Shown here one piece after another: positions 18,564-26,301 of a DNA stretch of 60,870 bases (within the stretch, counting starts at the first letter, position 1; every line of letters begins with the position of its first letter). The stretch lies in assembly GCA_020061995.1 (NCBI GenBank), contig JAGUXE010000318.1, positions 1 through 60,870 of the forward strand. Reading direction: 5' to 3'. The notes under the pieces are model-generated. The model had not been told where the DNA came from. It saw only the letters and a program-made list of their open reading frames with translations, and ran no database searches. A program made the position numbers and the translations under genes. Source of the stretch: Ignavibacteriales bacterium (GTDB lineage Bacteria; Bacteroidota; Ignavibacteria; Ignavibacteriales; Ignavibacteriaceae).

Positions 18564-18632
18564 TTCTCCGTGAGACCTCTGTGGTGCTCAGTGTAACAAA
18601 GAGGACAACGGAGAAAACACTGAGTGCCACAG
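18564..18632. repeat. Interleaved inverted repeat (A-B-A'-B') between arsC and mini-thioredoxin genes
   Basis: Arm A (18564-18580) is complementary to 18600-18615, and arm B (18579-18594) to 18617-18632 (14 of 16 bases), so the arms alternate instead of nesting. The left half also holds three CTCxGTG heptamers (18566, 18577, 18587) spaced 11 and 10 bases. Base composition is clearly richer in G+C than the flanks. It resembles dispersed intergenic repeats of CTCTGTG type found in many genomes; copy number here is unknown. Confidence 0.7.
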
Positions 18633-18634
18633 TG

Positions 18635-19057
18635 TTATTTCAATTCGTTTAAATAAAATTTGTAAAAATCATTTTTTATTTCATCTCTAATTCTTCTGAA
18701 CACTTCTAGGACTTCTTCTTCACTTCCAACAGCATCTGCCGGGTCTTCAAAACCAATGTGAAGTTGTTTTCCTACTTTTCCAAGAAAAACCGGACAAGTT
18801 TCTTTTGCATTATCACATACAGTAATTACAAAATCTAATTCATCGTTTATGAACTGATCTGAATGTTTCGGAAAGTTTTTCCTTAAATCAATTCCGACCT
18901 CATTCATAACTTGAATTGCTATTGGATGGACTTGATTTGATGGTTTTGTTCCCGCAGAAAACACCTCAAGTTCGGGATCAAATGATTTTAGAAATCCCTC
19001 CGCCATCTGGCTTCGACAGCTATTCCCCGTACATAGAATTAATATTTTTTTCTTCAT
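18635..19057 (-). CDS. arsC: Arsenate reductase, thioredoxin-coupled (LMW phosphatase fold)
   Basis: A 140-residue enzyme reducing arsenate to arsenite. It has the phosphatase-type P-loop CTGNSCR (Cys9 nucleophile, Arg15) and the two relay cysteines Cys81 and Cys88 in VCDNAKETC. This is the arrangement of the thioredoxin-linked ArsC of S. aureus pI258 (Cys10, 82, 89), not the glutaredoxin type. The HIGFEDPAD motif near residue 97 supplies the general-acid aspartate region. The product would be exported by the ACR3 pump of the same operon. The start is preceded by GAAAGGAAG. Confidence 0.96.
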   Translation of the reverse strand: MKKKILILCTGNSCRSQMAEGFLKSFDPELEVFSAGTKPSNQVHPIAIQVMNEVGIDLRKNFPKHSDQFINDELDFVITVCDNAKETCPVFLGKVGKQLHIGFEDPADAVGSEEEVLEVFRRIRDEIKNDFYKFYLNELK

Positions 19058-19124
19058 TTTACTTCCTTTCTGATTTTTTGGTTACTCTGAACTTCTCTGT
19101 GTATGTTTTTTATATTTTCCATTA

Positions 19125-20429
19125 TTAAAAAAATGTTCCATATATCATTCCACTGATTGTAGCCATAACAATTACCAACGACACAAACACAATTGTTTTT
19201 TGAGTCCCCATAACACTTCTAATTACAAGCATATTAGGAAGAGACAGAGCCGGACCGGCGAGTAGTAATGCAAGTGCAGGACCTTTTCCCATTCCGCTTG
19301 ATATTAATCCTTGGATAATTGGAATTTCGGTTAGAGTAGCAAAGTACATGAACGCACCGACTACAGAAGCAAAAAGATTAGAGAAGAAGGAATTTCCTCC
19401 AACAAAAGTTGTAATCCATTCATTCGGTATTATTCCTTGCGGGTTACCCTGCGACCCTAATAAAAATCCGGCTACCAACACACCTGCAGCAAGTAAGGGC
19501 ATAATCTGCTTAGCAAATCCCCACGTCTCCCCTAACCATTGATTTGGTTCATCTTTACTGTAACTTAATGTTATAGTTGTTACAGCAACACCGATAATAA
19601 AAGGGATTATCGGATTATCATAAAATAAAAATGCAGCTATGATGACAGCTAAAGTTCCAAGAAGAACAAAAACCTTTTTTACTTTTATTATGTAAATCAT
19701 CGAAAGTGCAAATCCGATTCCGAATAAAGAAGTAATAAACCATTTGTTGGCAAACATGAAATACCAGAATCCTTCTTGAGTATTTGCTGGTTTCCCCCAA
19801 TTAACAAATACAAGTATTGCAACCAGAATGAAAAAATGGAGAGCCGTTTGCCAGATTGGTCTTTCTTCAGGTACATCAGGCATAGCAAGTTGCGCAGCAG
19901 CTTTTTCTTTTTCTTCCTTGCGATAAATAAATGACATTATCAGACCAATAATTATACTGAAAGAAACTGCCCCGATTATTCTTGCAACTCCTAATTCAAA
20001 ACCAAGTATCCTTGCAGTCAAAATGATCGCAAGTATATTTATTGCTGGGCCCGAATATAAGAATGCAACTGCGGGTCCTAAACCGGCACCTCTTCTATGA
20101 ATACTTGAAAATAAAGGGAGTATTGTGCACGAACAAACCGCAAGGACAGTACCTGAAACTGCCGCAACCAGATAAGCAATCCACTTTTTTGATTTCGCCC
20201 CAAAGTATTTTACAACAGCTGCCTGACTTATAAATACCGCAATAACTCCGGCAATAAAAAATGCGGGTATTAAGCATAAAAGGACATGCTCTTGTGCATA
20301 CCACTTTGCAAGGACAAAAGCTTCATTAAGTGCAGATTTAAAATTCGCGTTTTCTATGGGCATAAAGTATGCGAATATGAAAAATCCCGTTATCCAAAGA
20401 AAACTTTTATATTCTTCTTTCCAATTCAT
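19125..20429 (-). CDS. Permease of the DUF318/SO_0444 family (ArsP-like)
   Basis: A 434-residue membrane protein with about ten helices in two halves. The signature segment AVCSCTILPLFSSI (about 98-111) and the matching C-terminal GPALSLPNMLVIRS (about 390-403) mark the PF03773-type permease family, which includes organoarsenical exporter ArsP and metal-associated SO_0444 proteins. An acidic/basic loop near residue 175 (YRKEEKEK) is cytoplasmic. It is the second gene of the ars operon, 34 bases behind arsR. The cargo could be trivalent organoarsenicals or another soft-metal species; I cannot decide. The ribosome site before the ATG is weak. Confidence 0.88.
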   Translation of the reverse strand: MNWKEEYKSFLWITGFFIFAYFMPIENANFKSALNEAFVLAKWYAQEHVLLCLIPAFFIAGVIAVFISQAAVVKYFGAKSKKWIAYLVAAVSGTVLAVCSCTILPLFSSIHRRGAGLGPAVAFLYSGPAINILAIILTARILGFELGVARIIGAVSFSIIIGLIMSFIYRKEEKEKAAAQLAMPDVPEERPIWQTALHFFILVAILVFVNWGKPANTQEGFWYFMFANKWFITSLFGIGFALSMIYIIKVKKVFVLLGTLAVIIAAFLFYDNPIIPFIIGVAVTTITLSYSKDEPNQWLGETWGFAKQIMPLLAAGVLVAGFLLGSQGNPQGIIPNEWITTFVGGNSFFSNLFASVVGAFMYFATLTEIPIIQGLISSGMGKGPALALLLAGPALSLPNMLVIRSVMGTQKTIVFVSLVIVMATISGMIYGTFF

Positions 20430-20463
20430 TATTCTATCAATTCGTTTATGATCGAAATATTAT

Positions 20464-20817
20464 TTATTTTGAACAGATTACGTTTCTGTCAGAGTCCATT
20501 ACTTTTTTCTTATCGTTAATTATTGCATCTTCATCAGCAATCCAAAAATCAAGAGAAGATAAAAGAGCCGCAATTCTGGAATCTGAAGGACGAGGATTAA
20601 TAAGATAGTTGACCCACTTACCCTCCTTCTCTTCTAGTATGAAACCATTTTCCTTCAATATTTTTAAATGTTGCGAAACTGTTGATGTTGCTAACTCAAG
20701 CACGTTTGTAATTTCACAAACACAAAGTGGTTTTGTTTGAAGCATTTTTAATATTCGCAAACGGTTTATATCCGATAATACTTTAAAAAATTTTGTTTTG
20801 TCTTCTATCACTGCCAT
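20464..20817 (-). CDS. arsR: ArsR/SmtB-family arsenite-responsive repressor
   Basis: A 117-residue winged-helix repressor. The metal-site motif LCVCE (Cys32, Cys34) lies at the start of the recognition module, and STVSQHLKILKENGF is the DNA-reading helix and following turn. A third cysteine near the C-terminus (Cys115) might complete an As(III) site. It heads the ten-gene ars operon and should repress it through the palindrome at 20831-20850. The annotated ATG touches AAGGG directly, which is too close; the GTG two codons on (20811) has better spacing and may be the real start. The family is certain. Confidence 0.94.
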   Translation of the reverse strand: MAVIEDKTKFFKVLSDINRLRILKMLQTKPLCVCEITNVLELATSTVSQHLKILKENGFILEEKEGKWVNYLINPRPSDSRIAALLSSLDFWIADEDAIINDKKKVMDSDRNVICSK

Positions 20818-20830
20818 CCCTTATTAATTC

Positions 20831-20850
20831 ATTTCGTTGACTAACGAAAT
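20831..20850. promoter_or_regulatory. ArsR operator: perfect 8-4-8 palindrome
   Basis: ATTTCGTT and AACGAAAT are exact inverted copies around GACT, centred 24 bases before the arsR start. The palindrome overlaps the -7 promoter element on the minus strand. Position, symmetry and AT-rich ends fit an ArsR/SmtB dimer site. Confidence 0.85.
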
Positions 20851-20876
20851 ATAAGTATCGCCGAACTAATTGCAAA
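20846..20876 (-). promoter_or_regulatory. Bacteroidetes-type promoter of the ars operon
   Basis: On the minus strand TTTG (20876-20873) is followed after exactly 19 bases by TATATTTC (20853-20846). This matches the TTTG-N19-21-TAnnTTTG pattern of Bacteroidetes housekeeping promoters in all but one base. The operator begins inside the downstream element. Confidence 0.7.
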
Positions 20877-20959
20877 TACATTTAAAACACCTTTATAATA
20901 GACTTTAGAAAAAAGTTATCCGATATTTCTATAGTATTTTTTAAACTACTGGAGGTCTG

Positions 20960-21781
20960 TTGACTAGATTAATTAAACAAATAAGTTTTATACTTTTTCT
21001 TGCTTCTCTACTAAGCCATAATTCAATGCCGCAAACGAAGGAAATCAATGATGGGCTTAAAAAATTCTACGATTCATATAAAGTAGAGGGTTCGTTTATT
21101 CTGTATGATTTAAACAATGACCATTATATTTATTACAATCCCGATAAAATTAAAACGCCTCTAACACCTGCATCAACATTTAAGATATTGAATTCATTGA
21201 TTGGAGTTGAAACTGGTGTTATTAAAGATGAGAATCATGTTATTAAATGGGACGGCATAAACCGAGAATATTCTTTTTGGAATAGAGACCACAATTTGCA
21301 ATCAGCTTTTCAAAACTCAGTAGTTTGGTATTATAGAGAGTTAGCTCGTCAAGTTGGGAGTGAGAGGATGCAAGCTTTTATTGATAAAGTTGAATTCGGA
21401 AATAAAAATATCTCAGGGGGCATAGACAATTTTTGGCTTGGAGCAGGTGGATTAAAAATTTCACCCGAAGAACAACTTAATTTTTTAGTAAGGTTCTATA
21501 AGGAGGAGCTTCCGTTTTCTTCAGAGAGTTATGGAGTCGTAAAAAAAATTATGATTGCTGATTCATCTTCCAATTACATCCTTCGAGCAAAAACGGGATG
21601 GGGAATTCAGAACGGAAAAAATGTCGGATGGTACATAGGTTACTATGAAGTTAAAAATAATGTTTATCTCTTTGTTAATTGTTTGCTCTCAGATGAAGAT
21701 GATGATAACCCTAATTTCATTAGTGCTCGGAAAGAAATTGTTTATAAAATATTTAGAGAACTGAAAATAGTTGGAGAATGA
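20960..21781 (+). CDS. Class D (OXA-type) beta-lactamase
   Basis: A 273-residue secreted serine hydrolase. A signal peptide (about 1-25) precedes the complete set of class D motifs: Ser72-Thr-Phe-Lys75 (nucleophile and carbamylated lysine), Ser120-Val-Val, Phe146-Gly-Asn148 (YGN in most OXA enzymes), Trp159 in FWLGAGG and Lys211-Thr-Gly. It would hydrolyse penicillins and perhaps more. The start is TTG with GGAGG 4 bases upstream. It is divergent from arsR and not flanked by mobile elements, so it looks like an intrinsic chromosomal gene. BlaR-type sensor domains are excluded by length. The hydrolysis spectrum cannot be read from sequence. Confidence 0.92.
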   Translation: MTRLIKQISFILFLASLLSHNSMPQTKEINDGLKKFYDSYKVEGSFILYDLNNDHYIYYNPDKIKTPLTPASTFKILNSLIGVETGVIKDENHVIKWDGINREYSFWNRDHNLQSAFQNSVVWYYRELARQVGSERMQAFIDKVEFGNKNISGGIDNFWLGAGGLKISPEEQLNFLVRFYKEELPFSSESYGVVKKIMIADSSSNYILRAKTGWGIQNGKNVGWYIGYYEVKNNVYLFVNCLLSDEDDDNPNFISARKEIVYKIFRELKIVGE

Positions 21782-21891
21782 GCAAAAGAGAGGGCGATGA
21801 GTAATTCCAATCTATAAAGAAACCAAAACTTAAAACAATCATCATACAATATGTTATAAAATTACATTACAATAAAAACAGAAAGAATAAA

Positions 21892-22599
21892 ATGGAAAAT
21901 ACAAATCAAGTATCAATGCCGCGTATCGGCGAACAAGCTCCCGCTTTTAAAGCAGTTACAACTCAAGGCGATATAAATTTCCCACAAGATTATGCAGGCG
22001 ATTGGGTAATCCTATTCAGCCATCCTGCTGATTTTACACCTGTTTGTACATCAGAGTTTATGACCTTTGCTTCAATGGAAGAAAAATTCAACAAAGCAAA
22101 TTGTAAGTTAGTCGGTCTCTCTGTTGATGGTTTATACAGCCACATAGCTTGGTTAAGAACCATTAAAGAAAAAATCGAATACAAAGGGATGAAAAGTGTT
22201 GAAGTAAATTTTCCGTTAATTGAAGATATAACTATGGAGGTATCTAAAAAATATGGAATGATTCAACCCGGCGAAAGTTCAACTAAAGCTGTTCGTGCCG
22301 TCTTCTTCATCGATCCTAAAGGAATTATAAGAGCGATAATTTATTATCCGTTAAGCCTTGGTAGAAATTTTGAAGAGTTATATAGAGTAATCATTGCCCT
22401 TCAAACAGCAGATGCATTTTCTGTAGCTACACCTGCTGATTGGCAGCCGGGAGATGATGTTATCGTTCCAACTGCAGGTTCATGCGGAACAGCTAAAGAT
22501 CGCATGGAAGGGAAAGAAGATATGAAGTGCTATGACTGGTTCTTCTGCACCAAACCAATCGAGAAGGAAAAAGTACTTAGTACTATTTTGAAAAAATAA
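21892..22599 (+). CDS. Prx6-type peroxiredoxin
   Basis: A 235-residue thiol peroxidase. The catalytic motif is HPADFTPVCTSEF, with the peroxidatic Cys52. The conserved arginine is in KAVRAVFFIDPKG (about residue 136). The long C-terminal arm has YPLSLGRNFEELYRVI and then a cysteine group, ending in KCYDWFFCTKP. This architecture matches the archaeal/bacterial 1-Cys (Prx6) group, in which extra C-terminal cysteines act in reduction. It detoxifies hydrogen peroxide and organic hydroperoxides in the cytosol. It is transcribed alone, 110 bases after the beta-lactamase gene, and is followed by a terminator-like hairpin. Confidence 0.95.
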   Translation: MENTNQVSMPRIGEQAPAFKAVTTQGDINFPQDYAGDWVILFSHPADFTPVCTSEFMTFASMEEKFNKANCKLVGLSVDGLYSHIAWLRTIKEKIEYKGMKSVEVNFPLIEDITMEVSKKYGMIQPGESSTKAVRAVFFIDPKGIIRAIIYYPLSLGRNFEELYRVIIALQTADAFSVATPADWQPGDDVIVPTAGSCGTAKDRMEGKEDMKCYDWFFCTKPIEKEKVLSTILKK

Positions 22600-22610
22600 T
22601 AAGAGTTTAA

Positions 22611-22653
22611 AAAATAAGTCCATGCATATAAAAGTGTGCGGACTTCTCTTTTT
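22611..22653 (+). terminator. Probable terminator after the peroxiredoxin gene
   Basis: A 12-bp stem with one mismatch and three G-U pairs (22616-22627 with 22634-22645) is followed by CTCTTTTT. It sits 17 bases past the stop. The core AAGTCC/GGACTT is perfect. Confidence 0.6.
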
Positions 22654-22677
22654 AAATTAGATTAAATATTAGAACCA

Positions 22678-24801
22678 TCAGTTCGGTAAAACCAATTTAT
22701 CTCTAAAAGCAGAAGGAATTAGGGGTAGTATAATTGTAAATTCTGAACCTTTAGCTATAGTACTTTTTACTGACACTTCACCTTCTAACAATTCAATAAT
22801 TCTTTTAGCAATTGTCAAACCCAAACCAACTCCTTCATAACTTCTGGTCAATCCTTCATCAGCTTGACTAAAAGCATTAAATATATGATCTATTTTGTCT
22901 TTCTCAATACCAATACCTGTATCAATTAACTTAATCTGAAAATATCTGTTTTCGTTTTCATTTATTATATGTGCACTAATAGTAATTGAACCCGAGTTTG
23001 TAAATTTAACCGCATTATCAAGAATATTATTAAGACTTATAAGTAACAATTCAGGATCAGAATAGAAATATATTTGCTCAAAAACCATATCCAGCTTAAA
23101 CTCTAATCCCTTCTCTTGTATTTGATCAAGGTATTTATCTGCCAACGAATTTATTATTTGCTCAAAATCTATTCTGACAGGTTTATTGGATAACTTTTTA
23201 GTTTCGAGATCAGATAACTGCAACATTCCGTCAAGAGTTTTTAATAACCTTTGTCCTGATTGACGAATATAATCTACCATCGATGAATATTCAGGGTTAG
23301 TAATCTCAGTACTTAAAATTTGAGTAAACCCCAGAATCCCGATTAAAGGAGTACGGAATTCATGACTCATATTGCCAAGTAAATACGTTTTAAGATTATT
23401 TGATTGTTCAGCATTCAGTTTTGCAGAAACTAATTCCTCCATCACTTTTTTCTTTTCGGTGATGTCCTCCTGAATGCAAAGAAAGTTAGTAATTTTTCCG
23501 TTTAGATTTGTTATTGGAGCGATATAGAGTGATGTCCAATATTCTTCTCCATTTTTCCTTCTGTTTTTAAGTTCTGATTTCCATAACTGACTGCTTTGCT
23601 TAACTTTACCAAGAATCCCGGATTCATCAAAATCAAATTTGTCTGTATCGTTGAATTTTGGTTTCATACCGATAACTTCATCAGTAGAATAGCCGGTCAA
23701 ATCAAAATATTTTTTGTTTGCGTATTGAATTATCCCATTAATCTCCAAAACCATTATTGCAGTAGGACTTTGTTCAACAGTCCACATAAATTTAAGGAGT
23801 TGTTCCTCTGCTTTTTGTCGATTTCGAACTTCGCTAACTAGAGTTGCATTGTTATCTAACAACTGCTCCGTCCTTAACTCAACACGCTGCTCTAAAAGAA
23901 AATGAGCTTTCTGTAATTCATCTTCACTTTTTTTCTTTGCAGAAATATCTGAAAAACTGAAAACTATGAATCGATCATCATTATTAGCAAGATGGGATTC
24001 TGTCATAAGAACCGGAATTAAGGTCCCATTATTCCTGTGTATAAGAGTTTCATAACCTGAAAACTCATCCGAAGGGTTTTTATTTATACTCTGAATTAGA
24101 AAAAAAGCAGCCATCGTATTATTTAGAATAGCCCCCTCTTCCTGGTCGATGAGCCTCATTGCAGTACTATTGCTTAAAATAATTTTTGATGTAGCTTTAT
24201 CGACTATCAAAACTCCGCACTGTAACGAATCGAAAAGAGATTTTAATAAAAATAAATTAATTCCCACAATATCATGAAGCGGACTGTGTAGAAGTCTTTC
24301 TTTGTTCAAATCATTATTAGTGTGAAAACTTCTTTCAATTATCAAGGCGTAATTGATTGAGAAACCCGTTAAATAAAATTTAATTGATTCATCTACATTG
24401 AGTGAAGAAGCATTCCTCAACAGAATAATACCAATTAAACTATTTGGTACATTAAGCGGGATGATATGAAATAATTGCTCCTGTGAATTAATCTCAACTT
24501 CACGCCACAAAGGTTCGGAACTCATTATTACTTCAGTGATTGTACCATCATCAGTAAATTTATCAAATAAAGATGTTATCTCTCGAACAGATTCAAAACT
24601 TGTTGAGCTATAAAAATTAAATTCAAAACTTGTATTATCAACTAAAAAAAGGGATGCATTATCGCAATTAGTAAGCTCTAAATAAATATTCAGACCTTTA
24701 TTAATAATCTGATCAAGAGAATCACTCTGAAGATTCAGATGATTAAAAGAAAAAATGGATTGTATTACCTTACTATTTACAAGATTCATAAAAATTCTCA
24801 A
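22678..24801 (-). CDS. Hybrid-less sensor histidine kinase with GAF-like and two PAS domains
   Basis: A 707-residue soluble kinase. The N-terminal GAF-like domain (about 30-160) is followed by a first PAS (about 185-290), a coiled-coil linker (290-340), a second PAS with PAC (340-450) and the HisKA dimerisation domain with His480 in GNMSHEFRTPLIG. The HATPase_c has N-box NNILDNAVKF, DTGIGIE and GVGLGLTIAK. No transmembrane helix was seen, so it senses an internal cue. There is no response regulator adjacent. The annotated TTG start overlaps the upstream HDOD stop (TTGA); ATG at 24789 is an alternative. The operon with the HDOD protein suggests a common signalling path. Confidence 0.9.
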   Translation of the reverse strand: MRIFMNLVNSKVIQSIFSFNHLNLQSDSLDQIINKGLNIYLELTNCDNASLFLVDNTSFEFNFYSSTSFESVREITSLFDKFTDDGTITEVIMSSEPLWREVEINSQEQLFHIIPLNVPNSLIGIILLRNASSLNVDESIKFYLTGFSINYALIIERSFHTNNDLNKERLLHSPLHDIVGINLFLLKSLFDSLQCGVLIVDKATSKIILSNSTAMRLIDQEEGAILNNTMAAFFLIQSINKNPSDEFSGYETLIHRNNGTLIPVLMTESHLANNDDRFIVFSFSDISAKKKSEDELQKAHFLLEQRVELRTEQLLDNNATLVSEVRNRQKAEEQLLKFMWTVEQSPTAIMVLEINGIIQYANKKYFDLTGYSTDEVIGMKPKFNDTDKFDFDESGILGKVKQSSQLWKSELKNRRKNGEEYWTSLYIAPITNLNGKITNFLCIQEDITEKKKVMEELVSAKLNAEQSNNLKTYLLGNMSHEFRTPLIGILGFTQILSTEITNPEYSSMVDYIRQSGQRLLKTLDGMLQLSDLETKKLSNKPVRIDFEQIINSLADKYLDQIQEKGLEFKLDMVFEQIYFYSDPELLLISLNNILDNAVKFTNSGSITISAHIINENENRYFQIKLIDTGIGIEKDKIDHIFNAFSQADEGLTRSYEGVGLGLTIAKRIIELLEGEVSVKSTIAKGSEFTIILPLIPSAFRDKLVLPN

Positions 24802-25646
24802 TCAACCAGAATGGTATTAACTGTCTGATTGTAATCGTCAATAAATTTTTCATAATTTGAACTAAAAAAATTATTCGGCAAGTAAAAATTTTCCCAAACT
24901 TTTGGATTCGGTTGCGGAATAAGGGGATCTCCGGCATAACCGAACTTAAGAATCCTTGCTGCAATATCTGCAATATGAACAGATGCCACTAATTTTTGAC
25001 TCTCATCATTTGCGATACCGGAAGCATGATATAAAATCACATCCTTGATGGGTTGAGGAAGTCTCCACTTTTCTGCAAGCAGATAACCTATACGAGAGTG
25101 ATCAAAACCGAACACTTCCTGTTCTGCCTTCATTATTAAACAATTATTCTCGTTCACGTACTTTAAAACTGCTGTGTATTCTTCATGGGCAAATTGCAAT
25201 AAAATAATTTTCCCGATATCGTGTAATATTCCGGCTAAGAAATAATTTTCTACCTTCTGTTCTGAAATCACTCTGCCAATTGCTCTTGTTAAAATACCTA
25301 CTCCTATAGAATGAGCCCATAATTCAATAGGGCTAAAACCGGAGGTTTTCTTTTCCTTCGAGAACATTTTCATTATCGTTAAAGAGAAAACGATATTTTT
25401 AATTTCAGTGGTTCCTAAGTACATGATAGCTTGAGATATAGTATCAGCACCACCTCTGAATCCAAAAAAAGGAGAATTTGCTACTTTAAGGACTTTAAAT
25501 GCCGAAGATTGATCCGATGAGATTATTTGAGCAATTTTTTGATTAGTAACTCTGGGATCATTAAGAGCCGTTGTTAATGTTTCAAAAATAGTTGGTAGAG
25601 TTGGAATGTTATTTACACGATTTAGTATTTTTTCTGATAATGTCAT
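24798..25646 (-). CDS. HDOD-domain signalling protein
   Basis: A 282-residue protein covering one HDOD domain. IPTLPTIFETL (about 14-24) opens the domain and ANSPFFGF (about 56-63) is the classic segment. Unusually complete HD-like residues, AGILHDIGKIIL (about 138-149), remain, followed by EEVFGFDHSRIG-like and ILYHASG. HDOD proteins mostly act as scaffolds in chemosensory and virulence signalling and lack nuclease or phosphodiesterase activity, although the HDxGK core here would allow metal binding. It overlaps the small upstream gene and the downstream kinase by 4 bases each, so the three are translationally coupled. Confidence 0.88.
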   Translation of the reverse strand: MTLSEKILNRVNNIPTLPTIFETLTTALNDPRVTNQKIAQIISSDQSSAFKVLKVANSPFFGFRGGADTISQAIMYLGTTEIKNIVFSLTIMKMFSKEKKTSGFSPIELWAHSIGVGILTRAIGRVISEQKVENYFLAGILHDIGKIILLQFAHEEYTAVLKYVNENNCLIMKAEQEVFGFDHSRIGYLLAEKWRLPQPIKDVILYHASGIANDESQKLVASVHIADIAARILKFGYAGDPLIPQPNPKVWENFYLPNNFFSSNYEKFIDDYNQTVNTILVD

Positions 25647-25975
25647 TTTTTCTCATCCCAAATATTTAGTTCGGAAAATCGACGCTTTGCCATTTCAAAT
25701 AAATCAATTTCAATGTCGTTAGTTGGTTCCCAATTAAAGAATTTACTGAGTTGTTCCAATTCTTTATTCAAAACAGATTTGTTCTTTTTCTCGTCTTGGT
25801 TAACTTCACCTTCAAATATTTCCACATTTTGAACGCCCCAAGTTCTAAATAATTTTAGGTGCTTCTCTTCAATAATAATATTTCCGGAACAGAGCACCTG
25901 GTTAAATTTATTTTTAACGGGAGCCCCTAGTTGCATTCCAATTAAAAGGCTATCAATGTGAATGATTTTTATCAT
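25643..25975 (-). CDS. Small HDOD/HD-GYP-associated N-terminal-type domain protein
   Basis: A 110-residue cytosolic protein. Its first half (LLIGMQLGAPVKN, IIIEEKHLKLFRTWGVQNVEIF) resembles the short beta-rich domain found at the N-terminus of many HD-GYP and HDOD proteins, where a GMxLAxDV-like strand precedes a LTEKHIxLLKxWGI-like helix. The second half is a charged linker and a helix. Here it is a separate gene, overlapping the HDOD gene by 4 bases, so it probably acts with that protein. I cannot name a function. It is the first gene of the three-gene signalling operon. Confidence 0.65.
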   Translation of the reverse strand: MIKIIHIDSLLIGMQLGAPVKNKFNQVLCSGNIIIEEKHLKLFRTWGVQNVEIFEGEVNQDEKKNKSVLNKELEQLSKFFNWEPTNDIEIDLFEMAKRRFSELNIWDEKK

Positions 25976-26301
25976 ATCCCTTCCATATTTAAATAATAAG
26001 AATTAGTCTCCCAATCTTGCAAGTATCTAGCGTTTAACCCGAGTAAATTTGAAGCTGAATCATGTTCATAGTACTTATCAGCCTCAAAATGAATGTAATT
26101 TTAGAATTAATGATAAAAATCAGGGAGTTTTCCGGATGATTATCAAGATAATTATCGAAACTAATAATGAATAGTTTAGGTTTTATCATTTAGAACAAAC
26201 AGTCATTCTCAAGTTTTAATAGTAGACTGATTGAACGACTTGCAAAATAATTGTATTTTCCTAAAAGCAAAACATATTTTTCTGAGTAAATTTAGTGTGA
26301 G
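25976..26301. other. 326-bp divergent intergenic region
   Basis: It separates the divergent signalling operon and the glycosyltransferase gene, so it must hold both promoters. The DNA is very A+T-rich with stop codons in all frames. I found no convincing hairpin, RNA gene or conserved promoter pair. Confidence 0.5.

Noticed and set aside
18541..18634. Possible small protein in the CTCxGTG repeat
   Set aside because: The reverse strand reads as a Cys-rich peptide, but this is what such repeats generally give when translated; the inverted symmetry explains the sequence better.
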